From assembly GCA_021730935.1 (NCBI GenBank), contig JAKFYJ010000065.1, positions 1-35,458 on the forward strand: a DNA stretch of 35,458 nt, written 5' to 3'. This document shows, piece after piece, positions 7,673 through 16,490 of this stretch; the stretch's first letter is position 1, and the number at the start of each line of letters is the position of its first letter. The translations under genes and the position numbers were made by a program. The DNA comes from Elusimicrobiota bacterium. GTDB taxonomy: Bacteria > Elusimicrobiota > Elusimicrobia > 2-02-FULL-39-32. The notes under the pieces were generated by a model that was not told where the DNA came from, ran no database searches, and saw nothing but the letters and a program-made list of their open reading frames with translations.

Positions 7673-8386
7673 GTGTTTTTGCTTTATTTCGCAACATCGA
7701 TTCATTGTGAAATGAAAGATCCCGTCAAAGTTTATAAGGCCTATTATGATAAAAAAACCAAAATGTTCTATAAGAAAACGCCCGACGGCAAGATCGTCAA
7801 GACTGAAAAGGATTTTCAGGATTTGAGCGGCATGAAAAGAGACGAACCCGTGAGTTTAAAATTTATTCTTATGACTCAATTTGTTAAAACACAAAGAAAA
7901 CGATTGGAAAAAGCTGCATATGATGCTGTTAAGAATGATGTTGAAAATTTTGATGAAAATGATGCCAAAATAGCTTTTGATGATGTCTTAAACGAATGGG
8001 AAGCCAAATCAAGAGCGCTGTCTCTATGGCTGTTTTGGTCCGGACTCTTCTCGATTTTCAGCTTGGGCTATCTTCTATTTTTCGCGTTAGTGGGCGAAAC
8101 CCCTCCATCCCCCACGCAATCATTTTTAAAAAATCTTTCATTTTCAATTTTAATTTTAACAGGTATCGGCATCCTCTATAGTTTTAAACCTCATCCTTAT
8201 TTTTTTGGCTTGATTCCTCTCGCTTTGATTCCCAGTTTTCCTTACCTGAGGATAAAAAAAATCTATACTGTCAGATGGGGCCAGCCTTCAAATGCGAATT
8301 GTTGGATATGCCGAACTTGTGGGAGGGAGAATAGCAACATTTTAATAGAATGTCCGGATTGTCATTCCCGTCAGAAACCTGCGTAA
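7673..8386 (+). CDS. membrane protein with C-terminal RanBP2-type zinc finger, cassette-like
   Basis: The protein has 237 residues from the GTG at 7673. The start is uncertain: a strong ribosome site GAGGTGA at 7629-7635 points to a start near 7646-7652 (ATA or CTG), which would add a hydrophobic NLAFFSFPVF and complete a signal-peptide-like N-terminus. A charged soluble part of about 110 residues follows, then three hydrophobic segments (about 113-190). The C-terminus reads WICRTCGREN...CPDC, which fits the RanBP2 finger W-x-C-x2-C-x3-N-x6-C-x2-C exactly. The TAA (8384-8386) lies in an attC-like GCGTAAC box. Function is unknown; a membrane sensor or scaffold with a zinc finger is only a guess. 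Confidence 0.65.
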   Translation: MFLLYFATSIHCEMKDPVKVYKAYYDKKTKMFYKKTPDGKIVKTEKDFQDLSGMKRDEPVSLKFILMTQFVKTQRKRLEKAAYDAVKNDVENFDENDAKIAFDDVLNEWEAKSRALSLWLFWSGLFSIFSLGYLLFFALVGETPPSPTQSFLKNLSFSILILTGIGILYSFKPHPYFFGLIPLALIPSFPYLRIKKIYTVRWGQPSNANCWICRTCGRENSNILIECPDCHSRQKPA

Positions 8387-8387
8387 C
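8381..8387 (+). other. attC-like R'' half site GCGTAAC
   Basis: CTGCGTAACAATGC at the stop codon of the preceding gene matches TTGCCTAACAATGC of the intact attC at 6408 in 12 of 14 bases. The sequence then runs into the glycosyltransferase upstream region without an R' box, so only the left half of the site is present. Confidence 0.4.
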
Positions 8388-8471
8388 AATGCACTCGTCT
8401 ACAAAATGGAAACTTTCTTCAAAACCTCCGCACAACCCCTCGTAGAAAACCAAATTTGATATGATTATGGC

Positions 8472-9626
8472 GTGAAAAAGCCCAAAATCATCCACGTCAT
8501 CACCATGCTGGAACTGGGCGGCGCCCAGGGGAACACGCTTTTCACCGTCGCAAACTTGGACCGCGAAAAATTTGAAGTCGGCTTGATCGCGGGGCCGGGG
8601 GGAATTCAGGACGAAAAAGCTCGCAAGATCCCCAACCTCAAACTTGAATTTGTTCAGGCTCTGGTCCGCCCCATCCGGCCCCTCGAAGACCTCACAGCGC
8701 TGATCCATCTTTTCCTCATCTTCAGACGGGAAAAACCCGGCATCGTCCACACGCATTCATCCAAAGCAGGGATCGTGGGCCGCATCGCCGCCCGAGCCGC
8801 AGGGGTTCCGGTCATCATCCACTCCATCCACGGGTTCGGGTTCAATCCGTATCAGAAATTTTTTATACGGTGGATCTTCATATTCCTGGAAAAGTGGATC
8901 GCCCAATTCACCCATATTCTAATCGCGGTTTCTCAAAATAATATCGAAGAGGGCCTCAAGCTCGGCATCGGAAAACGCGAACAATATGTTTTGATCCGGA
9001 GCGGCGTGGACATCGCCAAAATCAAAGCCAATGCCCAGGCCGCAGACGTCAAAAGTCTCCGCAAAAACCTCAATATCCCCGACGGAAAAAAGATCGTCCT
9101 CACCTTCGGACCCTTCAAACTGCAGAAAGATCCGATTTCTTTCGTTGAGATCGCGGCGAAGGTCAAAAAAGAAATTCCAGACGTGATTTTTTTATGGTCC
9201 GGCGACGGAGATCTGCGCCCCAAAGCGGAAGAAAAAATCAAGGAATTGAATTTGCAGGACACGGTGAAAATATTGGGATGGAGAGAGGACGTCCCCGCTT
9301 TGCTCTCGCTCTGCGACCTTTTTATTCTGACTTCACTCTGGGAAGGACTCCCCAGGTCCGGCGTGGAATCTTTGATCGCGGGCAAACCCGTGGTGGCATT
9401 TTCCGTCGACGGAGTGCCCGAGATTGTGAAAGACGGAGTGAACGGCTATGTCCTTAAGCCCGGAGACAAGGAAGGTTTCGCAGCAAGAGTCATCCGCATC
9501 CTGAAAGATCCCGAGCTCTATAAAAAGTTCGCCCAAAACGCCTCAAAATCCATCGACGCCTCTTTCGACATCCACGGCATGGTCCGTTCCCAGGAAGATC
9601 TTTATACAACCCTGAGCCGGAAATGA
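8472..9626 (+). CDS. glycosyltransferase family 4 (GT-B fold)
   Basis: The 384-residue protein starts with GTG (8472). The N-terminal domain opens with IIHVITMLELGGAQGNTL, the acceptor-side glycine loop common in GT4 enzymes, followed by VHTHSSKAGIVGRIAA. The C-terminal donor domain has the strand VLTFGPFKLQKDP, then the E-x7-E nucleotide-sugar motif in LWEGLPRSGVESLIAGKPVV and VPEIVKDGVNGYV. It acts at the cytoplasmic face and adds a sugar from a nucleotide donor to a lipid-linked or polymer acceptor. The gene ends in an ATGA overlap with the next membrane protein, so both are likely in one operon for surface glycan synthesis. The exact sugar cannot be told. Confidence 0.88.
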   Translation: MKKPKIIHVITMLELGGAQGNTLFTVANLDREKFEVGLIAGPGGIQDEKARKIPNLKLEFVQALVRPIRPLEDLTALIHLFLIFRREKPGIVHTHSSKAGIVGRIAARAAGVPVIIHSIHGFGFNPYQKFFIRWIFIFLEKWIAQFTHILIAVSQNNIEEGLKLGIGKREQYVLIRSGVDIAKIKANAQAADVKSLRKNLNIPDGKKIVLTFGPFKLQKDPISFVEIAAKVKKEIPDVIFLWSGDGDLRPKAEEKIKELNLQDTVKILGWREDVPALLSLCDLFILTSLWEGLPRSGVESLIAGKPVVAFSVDGVPEIVKDGVNGYVLKPGDKEGFAARVIRILKDPELYKKFAQNASKSIDASFDIHGMVRSQEDLYTTLSRK

Positions 9627-12037
9627 AATCCCGCCGGACCATAAACAGCGCGCTTTTCATTGCGTTCCGCTTGTGTCTTTTTCTGATCGCCCTCCTTTCA
9701 GTATTTATTCACTACAAATTTGTCTTGGTGTGCGACCCCGCCTCTTTGGTCTTGCCGTTTCTTGACAAGGCATCCAGGGATTTTAAAAATCTATTTGCAG
9801 GCCTTCCTCATCCGTCGGAAATGGCTCAGAACATCAGGCTCATCTTCAAAGGATATTCCGGCGGATATGCAAGGTCCCTGAAAGGTTATGCCGTTTTTAT
9901 ACTGATCGCATCCTTCTTCATCTCATCCGGAAGATATTTCCTGCGTCTGATTTTCCGCGCCGACAAATCTGCAGAGAACCCCATCGAAGCCTTGAACCTG
10001 CAGGAACGCATCTCAATGTACTATCTCCTCGGCTCATGGATCAGTGCGCTCCTCTGGTTTATCCTTGGAAATATGGGACGATTAGACTCGTCCATCGCTT
10101 GGCTGATGGGATTTATAGGATTTGGAATGCTCGCGGCGGGGTGTTGGAGCACAATATCAAAGAGGAAAAAATCGCTTCTGGAGGATTTGAAGGTTTTTTT
10201 TCATAAGCTCACGCTCAAGGAAAAAGGGCTTCTTGCCGCTCTTTCATTCATCCTAATTCTATATTCCGCAATTGCTTTCCGGCCTCCCGAACACCCGGAC
10301 GCGCTCCTGCACCATGCGGCTCTTCCGAACTTCTATATCCAGGAAGGCAGAGTGACCGTTAATCCCTACGATTATTATTCCTATTTCACACAGAATACGG
10401 AGATGATTGTCCTTTGGGCATTCATCCTCAAATCGGATTTTGCGGCCCAGCTATTAATCTGGGGGTTCTGGGTCTCACTGGCTTTATTCGTCTGGGGTTT
10501 TTTAAGGCGAATAACGGAGGAATGGATCGCTTTATGCAGCGTTTTTATTGTCATGTCAGCGCCCATCATGATTTATTCAGCCGCATACATCAAGCCGGAT
10601 CTTCCGTGTGCCCTTTTTGTTTTTGCGCACTACTGTGTTCTCTTCGAAGCTTTAAAAAGATGTTCCCTGGAGCCGGAAGATTCCAAGAATATCGGCAATC
10701 CTGAAACATGGATTTTTCTTTCCGGGATATTAGCAGGAGGCGCGGCAGGACATAAAATGTCTGCTCTTTACATAGGAACCCTCTCTTCGATCACTGTCTT
10801 GGGCGTGGATTTTTACCGCACAATTAAGCTGAAAATTAAAACAAAACCTCTGATGCTCTATTGGTCGGCGGGACTGATCGCGCCGCTTCTTCCGTGGTTC
10901 CTCAGGAATTTCATCGTTACAGGAAATCCTGTTTACCCTTATCTTGGGCGCTTGTTCGGAGTGCGCTTCGACGAAGTCTTTTATCAAACCGGGATTGGGA
11001 GCGTCTCGATCGGAACACAAGGTTTAGAAGGGGTGCGCCAATATATCTTGGGCCTTTTCACCGGCAATGCCATGCCTGATGTTCCTCAATGGGGGCCATC
11101 CCTTCTTTTCCTTTCTCTCCTTCCATTTTTCTTCTGGAAATCATGCTCCGCCAGCCTCCGATTGACCCTGGGGACAGCCATCGTTACAACTCTGGCAATG
11201 CATGTTTGGCTTGAGCCCAGATATCACATGGGATCACTGGCTTTTCTTACTGCGGTGCCCTTCGCCATGGCGTGGAATGAATATCATCAAGTCAATTCGA
11301 GCAGAAAAAATGGATTTATGGTCGGGGGGATCATTCTTCTCATGAGTTATCAGCTCATCCAGCTGACCATGATGATGCGTCTGTTCCGAATATCTGCAGC
11401 ACACATCATCGCAGGGTATAATCCCGAAAATTATGCCGCAATCGATCATGAGGAGCTCCTGAACGCGCGCTGGATTTATCACCTCATCAACACGCGAACA
11501 CCGAAAAACGACAAAGTTCTCTTCGCAGGATCCTCATTTCCTTACGGCCTGCAAAGAAAAATGATTTATAATTGGGATGCGGCCAATGAAGACCCCTTTT
11601 GCGGGATCGCAAAAGTTTCTGCGACTGCTGAAGAGATGAAAAACCATCTTCGTGACATGAAAATTGAACACGTCGTCATGTCCAACACCTTTTACGAACA
11701 GTTCAGAAATCACCCCTTAAAAAACTTCCGCCTGTCCGACTCCGAATTCGAGCGCGTCCAACTTTTGTTGCAGAAATACATGGTCCTGAGGTCGAAGAGC
11801 CCGGACAGGAAATTGGCTTGGTTTTCTCTCAGGTCTGACGAGAATCCTGCCCCGCTCGCGCTCACCCGCGAAGACGCTCAGGACTTTCCTCTGATGTATC
11901 TGTCAGAAGCGAGAGAGCAGATCTCTGAAGGAAATATCCCCTACGCTCAGAACCTGCTGGAGTCCGCATTGTCCGTTCCCATGGCGCCGAAAAACAAGCA
12001 ATCTGTTCATCAGCTTCTCGATTCCATTCGCAAGTAA
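9623..12037 (+). CDS. polytopic membrane glycosyltransferase-like protein (ArnT/GT-C type)
   Basis: This is an 804-residue protein with roughly a dozen hydrophobic segments to about residue 580 and a soluble C-terminal part of about 200 residues. The stretch PEHPDALLHHAALPNFY (222-238) resembles the first luminal loop of GT-C enzymes, in which an acidic residue is catalytic. These enzymes use polyprenyl-phosphate sugars as donors on the outer face of the membrane. The C-terminus contains LLNARWIYHLINTRTPKNDKV followed by LFAGSSFPYG, typical of the extracytoplasmic domain of such proteins, and a helical end. It starts by ATGA overlap with the GT4 gene. Its 3' end overlaps the convergent membrane glycosyltransferase by 28 bp. 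Function is by fold type; a family name was not certain. Confidence 0.7.
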   Translation: MKSRRTINSALFIAFRLCLFLIALLSVFIHYKFVLVCDPASLVLPFLDKASRDFKNLFAGLPHPSEMAQNIRLIFKGYSGGYARSLKGYAVFILIASFFISSGRYFLRLIFRADKSAENPIEALNLQERISMYYLLGSWISALLWFILGNMGRLDSSIAWLMGFIGFGMLAAGCWSTISKRKKSLLEDLKVFFHKLTLKEKGLLAALSFILILYSAIAFRPPEHPDALLHHAALPNFYIQEGRVTVNPYDYYSYFTQNTEMIVLWAFILKSDFAAQLLIWGFWVSLALFVWGFLRRITEEWIALCSVFIVMSAPIMIYSAAYIKPDLPCALFVFAHYCVLFEALKRCSLEPEDSKNIGNPETWIFLSGILAGGAAGHKMSALYIGTLSSITVLGVDFYRTIKLKIKTKPLMLYWSAGLIAPLLPWFLRNFIVTGNPVYPYLGRLFGVRFDEVFYQTGIGSVSIGTQGLEGVRQYILGLFTGNAMPDVPQWGPSLLFLSLLPFFFWKSCSASLRLTLGTAIVTTLAMHVWLEPRYHMGSLAFLTAVPFAMAWNEYHQVNSSRKNGFMVGGIILLMSYQLIQLTMMMRLFRISAAHIIAGYNPENYAAIDHEELLNARWIYHLINTRTPKNDKVLFAGSSFPYGLQRKMIYNWDAANEDPFCGIAKVSATAEEMKNHLRDMKIEHVVMSNTFYEQFRNHPLKNFRLSDSEFERVQLLLQKYMVLRSKSPDRKLAWFSLRSDENPAPLALTREDAQDFPLMYLSEAREQISEGNIPYAQNLLESALSVPMAPKNKQSVHQLLDSIRK

Positions 12038-13767
12038 AGAATTTTAGCCCGCTCCCGCTCCCTCTGAGCTTTTTCTTTTTCTCCGCTTCCTTCGTATAAC
12101 TCCGCCATTTTCTCATGCGCTTGCCGGTCGCTCGTGATGTCATACACAAAGATCGTCCTGCCGATGATCTTCATCGGCGTTTTTGATTTCAGCCACGCGA
12201 AGGACCCTCCTGACATCTGCCCCTGAATCTGGGACACGCTCACCGCCAAAAATTCCCTCGACGGACGCAGGCTGTTGATTTTGTTGGACCGCACCATCCC
12301 GCCCTGAGGCAAAAGCTCCTGAGGTTCAAGGCCATAAGCCTGCGGGACCGCCGTTCCCATATACGACAGCACGAGCTCCGTCCCGGGATAATTTTTCATG
12401 AATTTCCCGAGGGGTTTCAAGTCCTGTCCATAATCCAGATCCGACGAATATTGAATGCCTTGAGAAGGGCCTCCGCATAAAAAATTATAGAAAGCGATAT
12501 AATCAGGCGACACCCAAGCAATCTCAAAAACCTGAAAAAGGAGGAGGCCGGCGAGGGCAAGTTTGGGAAGCCCGCAAAATTCCACAGCCGCAAGCCGCCC
12601 GCACAGGATAAACAGGAAGGGATATATAAAAAGCAGGTGACGAATCCCGAGGTTTAAACTTGAGAACAGGGTGACCGCAGCATATCCCGCGGCCATAAAC
12701 ACGAGGGGAAATTCTCTCCGGCTCAATTTCAGTTTCCGGAACGAATATGCGGATCCAACGATCGCGGCGAGAGCGGCGGCAGGAGTCCTCAACAAAAATA
12801 TCGACGGAAAATAATACCACACGCCTTTCGGCAGTATTTCCCCGAAAAGATAAGTCGAAAATCCGCTTTTTAGGTGATAACTCAGAAACCCGAAACTCAT
12901 CAGATAAAAATCAGGCAGGGGAGCCCAGCGATAAATGAACTGTTTCAGAGGCCCCCAGCCATAGGCCTGAAGGTCTTGAGGGTTGATTCCGTGAGGGGGA
13001 ATGACGGATTGAAACCGATAACAGGCGTCCAGAAAAAGTGTTCCCGCGGCAAGCATGACCAGGAAATGCAGGACCCTTTTTTTTATGGAAATGCCGCTCG
13101 CGCCGGGATAAACCAGCATCATGAAAAACGCGGCGGGGATCAGGATGATGTTGGAGAGTTTGGAGGCCTGGGCCACGCCCAGATTAAACCCGCAATAAAT
13201 CAGGTTGGGCCAGGAGGGAGTTTCCAGATATTGGGAGAGAACATAGACGAAAAATAGAGCGGCCGCAGCTCCCCCGACATCGGTGTTGACGAGAGAGCCG
13301 TGCCCCAAAAGCGCAGGAAAAGTGACGGCCAGGAACAGGGAAAAGAGCCCGCCGTTCTCGCCATACAATTCCCTGGACCAATGCCAGACGAGAAGAAAGA
13401 GAAAAAGTGTGATAATGATCATCATCGACCGCGTCAAAATCATGATCTTTTCCGCGCTCGCTTCCGGGCTGTTATAGACGAGAAGCGTGCCGTAGAGCTG
13501 TTCCCGCCGCATGGAAAGGGGCCTCTGGAGGAACATGGCGTGCTCATCCTGGGGGTCCGTCAGATGAAGAAAATTGAGGGGGAACGCCGCGATCAGGCGC
13601 ATCAGGGGAGGATGTTCCAGGCCCCGTTCCATGTCGTGGTGGCGCCAGTGATAAAAACCGGCCTGTATATGCCCCGGTTCGTCGAAGGTGGGGGACTTCA
13701 CAACGGCATGCCAAAACATGGCAAAAGATGCGAACAGGAAGCACAATAAAACAAGCCATTTTTTCAT
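12010..13767 (-). CDS. membrane glycosyltransferase, GT39/ArnT-like
   Basis: The frame is open to 13803, but the hydrophobic MKKWLVLLCFLFASFAMFW starting at the ATG at 13767 is the likelier start; the extra residues would be coded by a palindromic repeat. That gives 585 residues. The first loop holds FDEPGHIQAGFYHW (28-41) and EHPPL (51-55), the acidic and His-Pro motifs of phospholipid-carrier-dependent (GT39/PMT-type) glycosyltransferases. About ten further membrane segments follow, then a C-terminal soluble domain with YSSDLDYGQDLKPLGKFM, a stretch common in this family. The last residues (GSGEKEKAQRERERA) are a charged helix. It stands alone on the minus strand between two plus-strand genes; substrate unknown. 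Confidence 0.82.
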   Translation of the reverse strand: MKKWLVLLCFLFASFAMFWHAVVKSPTFDEPGHIQAGFYHWRHHDMERGLEHPPLMRLIAAFPLNFLHLTDPQDEHAMFLQRPLSMRREQLYGTLLVYNSPEASAEKIMILTRSMMIIITLFLFLLVWHWSRELYGENGGLFSLFLAVTFPALLGHGSLVNTDVGGAAAALFFVYVLSQYLETPSWPNLIYCGFNLGVAQASKLSNIILIPAAFFMMLVYPGASGISIKKRVLHFLVMLAAGTLFLDACYRFQSVIPPHGINPQDLQAYGWGPLKQFIYRWAPLPDFYLMSFGFLSYHLKSGFSTYLFGEILPKGVWYYFPSIFLLRTPAAALAAIVGSAYSFRKLKLSRREFPLVFMAAGYAAVTLFSSLNLGIRHLLFIYPFLFILCGRLAAVEFCGLPKLALAGLLLFQVFEIAWVSPDYIAFYNFLCGGPSQGIQYSSDLDYGQDLKPLGKFMKNYPGTELVLSYMGTAVPQAYGLEPQELLPQGGMVRSNKINSLRPSREFLAVSVSQIQGQMSGGSFAWLKSKTPMKIIGRTIFVYDITSDRQAHEKMAELYEGSGEKEKAQRERERAKILYLRMESRS

Positions 13768-13787
13768 CGGGTTTATTGTATTAAATC

Positions 13788-13817
13788 TGTAGGGGCGATT
13801 CATGAATCGCCCTTACA
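13788..13817. repeat. 30-bp near-perfect palindrome (GGGCGATTCATGAATCGCCC core)
   Basis: The arms from 13788 to 13817 are symmetric about CATG-like GATTCATGAATC with only one mismatched pair (G opposite the arm's T). Sequences of this type, with a GTAGGGGCGATTCATGAATCGCCCCTAC pattern, recur as dispersed palindromic repeats in several bacterial genomes, according to general knowledge. It lies between the divergent genes at 13767 and 13904. In RNA it would form a long hairpin. Its copy number in this genome cannot be seen here. Confidence 0.6.
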
Positions 13818-13825
13818 AAGCGGCA

Positions 13826-13854
13826 TTGACAAATCGGCGTTCTGTTGTTATCAT
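13826..13854 (+). promoter_or_regulatory. strong predicted sigma70 promoter for isocitrate dehydrogenase
   Basis: TTGACA at 13826-13831 is a perfect -35 box and TATCAT at 13849-13854 is a good -10 box, with a 17-bp spacer. The transcript would start near 13861, about 43 bases before the ATG at 13904, and carries AAAGGAAG as the ribosome site. Confidence 0.7.
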
Positions 13855-13903
13855 TAAATGCTATGAATTTTCCGTCAACAAATAAAGAAAGGAAGTAACC
13901 CAA

Positions 13904-15001
13904 ATGAGCCATAATGTGACCCTTATTCCAGGAGATGGAACAGGCCCCGAAATCATGAGCACCGTCCGTCGGGTGATCGACGCGACCGGCGTAAAAATAA
14001 ACTGGGAAGTGCAGGAGGCCGGCGTCGACATCATGGCCAAAGTGGGCACCCCGTTGCCCGATGCCGTTTTGGAATCCTGCCGCAGAAACAAGGTCGCCAT
14101 CAAAGGCCCCATCACCACACCCATTGGAACGGGTTTCAGGTCCGTCAATGTGGCCTTGAGGAAAGAACTCGATTTATACGCGTGTTATCGCCCCTGCAAA
14201 TCTTACAAGGGCGTCCGTTCAAGATATGAAAAGATCGATCTGCTCCTCGTGCGGGAAAACACCGAGGATTTATACGCAGGCATCGAGTGGCCGGCGGGCG
14301 CTCCGGAAAGCAAGGAAGTCATCAAGCTTTCCAAGAACAAGATCCGCGAGGATTCTGCCATTTCCATCAAGCCCATTTCCAGGACCGGCACGCGCCGCAT
14401 CGTGAAATTCGCCTTTGACATCGCCGTGAAGGAAAAGCGCCGAAAAGTGACCGCCGTCACCAAGGCCAACATCATGAAATGCACCGACGGGCTTTTTTAT
14501 GAAGTCGCCCGCGAAGTGGCCAAGGAATATCAGGGAAAAATTGAATACGAAGAAGTTCTGGTGGACGCCATGTGCATGCAGCTCGTCCAGAAACCCGAGC
14601 TTTATGATGTCCTCGTGCTCCCGAACCTTTATGGAGACATTCTCTCAGACCTCTGCGCCGGCCTCGTCGGCGGACTGGGTGTGGCTCCCGGAGCCAATTT
14701 TGGGGACACCATCGCCGTCTTTGAAGCCATCCACGGCTCGGCCCCCAAATATAAAGGCATGAACAAGGTGAACCCTTCCGCCTGCCTGCTCTCCGGCAAA
14801 CTGATGCTGGAACACCTTGGAGAACATGAAGCCGCCAAAAAACTCGAAGCGGCCATCAAATCCATCTTCGCCGAAGGGAAAAACGTCACCTATGACATGA
14901 AACCTTTCCGCGACGATCCCACGGCAGTCGGAACTTCTCAGATGGGCGACGCGATCATCCGAAAAATGGAGGAAATGAGCACCGTTTCCGCAAGCGCATG
15001 A
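13904..15001 (+). CDS. NAD-type isocitrate dehydrogenase (isocitrate/isopropylmalate dehydrogenase family)
   Basis: The 365-residue enzyme oxidises isocitrate to 2-oxoglutarate and CO2 in the citric acid cycle. The start ATG has AAAGGAAG upstream. Motifs seen are [10 protein letters not shown] (8-17), the substrate stretch [15 protein letters not shown] (79-93), with Ser80 and Arg86 in the positions that distinguish isocitrate dehydrogenases from isopropylmalate dehydrogenases, then [22 protein letters not shown] with metal-binding aspartates, and the nucleotide loop [20 protein letters not shown]. The short length and motif spacing fit the NAD-dependent, archaeal/eukaryote-like type. Homoisocitrate or isopropylmalate dehydrogenase is the alternative but less likely. 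A good promoter lies upstream and the next gene overlaps by ATGA. Confidence 0.85.
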   Translation: MSHNVTLIPGDGTGPEIMSTVRRVIDATGVKINWEVQEAGVDIMAKVGTPLPDAVLESCRRNKVAIKGPITTPIGTGFRSVNVALRKELDLYACYRPCKSYKGVRSRYEKIDLLLVRENTEDLYAGIEWPAGAPESKEVIKLSKNKIREDSAISIKPISRTGTRRIVKFAFDIAVKEKRRKVTAVTKANIMKCTDGLFYEVAREVAKEYQGKIEYEEVLVDAMCMQLVQKPELYDVLVLPNLYGDILSDLCAGLVGGLGVAPGANFGDTIAVFEAIHGSAPKYKGMNKVNPSACLLSGKLMLEHLGEHEAAKKLEAAIKSIFAEGKNVTYDMKPFRDDPTAVGTSQMGDAIIRKMEEMSTVSASA

Positions 15002-15966
15002 CGATCAAACGCTTCTTCCTCGTCGCTGTTCTGTTGATCACGCCGCTCGTGATCGGAGGAAGCGTTTATGTCGCGCAGTCCGATGTTCAGACCGCGCCTC
15101 CGCCGGACCGCAACTGGATCGAGCTCAACCAAAAAATAAATTATCAGATCAAGCATTTCCCGGGAATCGCGGGGATCTATATCCGAGACTTGAGGACAGG
15201 ATGGACGATCGAGCACAACGCGGACATGCTTTTCCCGAGCGCGAGCCTGGTGAAACTCCCCATCATGGCGGTGCTTTATCAGGCGCAAGTGGCCGGGCGG
15301 CTCTCGATGGATGAATCTCTCCCATTACTCCGCAAACTCAAAGCCAGCGGCAGCGGACATCTCCGGTTCAGGCGCACAGGGACGCGGGTCCCCGTGAGAG
15401 AACTCATCTTCAAGATGATCACCGAGTCCGACAACACGGCCACCAACATGCTCACCGACCGTCTGGACATGGATTATATCAACCGCCATTTCCTGGCCCT
15501 GGGGCTTTCCCGCACGAATTTCGACCGCATGATCATGGACCTCCGCCGCCGAGACCAGGGGATCGAAAACTATACCACCGCCAAAGACATGGGAAGCCTC
15601 CTCGAGATGATCTATTCCAAAAAGCTCACAGGCTCGGAAGAAATGCTCGAAATCCTCAAAGCCCAAAAGATCAACGACCGCATCGCCCGAGGCGTGCCCA
15701 GCGAATGGCTGATCGGCCACAAGACCGGCCTCATGAACAACGCCTGCCACGATGTGGGCATTGTGTTTTCGCCCTCGAATGATTATGTGATCTGCGTCCT
15801 CACCACGAACCTCCGCGGTGGTTTCCGCCGTCCCAAGAATTTCATCAGCGAAATCTCCTATCTCACCGCCTCGTATTATGGCGACCCCTCGCTCCACCCC
15901 CAGCTCCGCAAAGCCTCCTTCTGGACCCAACTCTTCCAGAAGACCGGCCTCGAAGAGCGGGGCTAA
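14998..15966 (+). CDS. serine hydrolase of the class A beta-lactamase fold
   Basis: The 322-residue protein begins with a likely signal peptide or anchor (residues 5-26) and is probably exported. The penicilloyl-serine transferase motifs are all present: SxxK as S83-L-V-K86, SDN at 144-146 and KTG at 242-244. In class A beta-lactamases the omega loop carries the deacylating Glu166 in a W-E-P-E-L-N-like stretch. Here the corresponding segment, [14 protein letters not shown], has no glutamate at the aligned place. The protein is therefore probably a peptidoglycan-related or other serine hydrolase rather than an efficient antibiotic-degrading enzyme. It starts by ATGA overlap with the isocitrate dehydrogenase gene, an unusual partner. 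Confidence 0.8.
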   Translation: MTIKRFFLVAVLLITPLVIGGSVYVAQSDVQTAPPPDRNWIELNQKINYQIKHFPGIAGIYIRDLRTGWTIEHNADMLFPSASLVKLPIMAVLYQAQVAGRLSMDESLPLLRKLKASGSGHLRFRRTGTRVPVRELIFKMITESDNTATNMLTDRLDMDYINRHFLALGLSRTNFDRMIMDLRRRDQGIENYTTAKDMGSLLEMIYSKKLTGSEEMLEILKAQKINDRIARGVPSEWLIGHKTGLMNNACHDVGIVFSPSNDYVICVLTTNLRGGFRRPKNFISEISYLTASYYGDPSLHPQLRKASFWTQLFQKTGLEERG

Positions 15967-16023
15967 ACTTTTTCATTCCCTCTGTGGCTTTTCCCATCCA
16001 TTTTTGCTAAAATTAACACCGAT

Positions 16024-16476
16024 TTGAGACAAAGAACCTGTTTTTTAATAAAGCCTGACGGCGTGGCGAACAAAGTTGCGGGCAAAGTTATCAGCCGATT
16101 TGAGGGGGAAGGTTTCACTCTCGCCGGCATCAAGATGCTTCAGCCGGACAAGGCCCGGATGGAAAAGTTTTATTCCGTGCACGAAGGGAAGCCCTTTTAT
16201 GAAGGGCTCATGAATTTCATGCTGGAAGGGCCAGTGATCGCGATCGTTTGGGAGGCGGAAGACGCCATCTCAAAAACCAGAAGCATCATCGGCGCCACAA
16301 ACTCAAAAGAAGCAGCGCCCGGCACGCTCCGAAACCTTTACGGGACGGACAACCGGAGAAATCTGGTGCACGCTTCGGACTCTCCGGAGTCCGCGGAAAA
16401 AGAAATTGCGCTTCTTTTCAATAAGGAAGAACTTGCGGGAACCTCCGCCTCGGCGGACAAGCTCGCAAAAGTTTAA
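16024..16476 (+). CDS. ndk: nucleoside diphosphate kinase
   Basis: This 150-residue enzyme equalises nucleoside triphosphate pools by moving the gamma phosphate through a histidine. It starts with TTG at 16024; the conserved opening TCFLIKPDGVANK follows at once, so no longer N-terminus is expected. Lys10 is the family's ATP-binding lysine. The active-site block NLVHASDSPESAEKEIALLF carries the phospho-accepting His116 (usual pattern N-x-x-H-G-S-D; here Ala replaces Gly). The PGTLRNLYG helix before it is also conserved. No strong ribosome site is seen before the TTG. rpmF follows after 14 bp, so it may be cotranscribed into the fatty-acid operon. Confidence 0.92.
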   Translation: MRQRTCFLIKPDGVANKVAGKVISRFEGEGFTLAGIKMLQPDKARMEKFYSVHEGKPFYEGLMNFMLEGPVIAIVWEAEDAISKTRSIIGATNSKEAAPGTLRNLYGTDNRRNLVHASDSPESAEKEIALLFNKEELAGTSASADKLAKV

Positions 16477-16490
16477 CAGGAGTCAATAAA

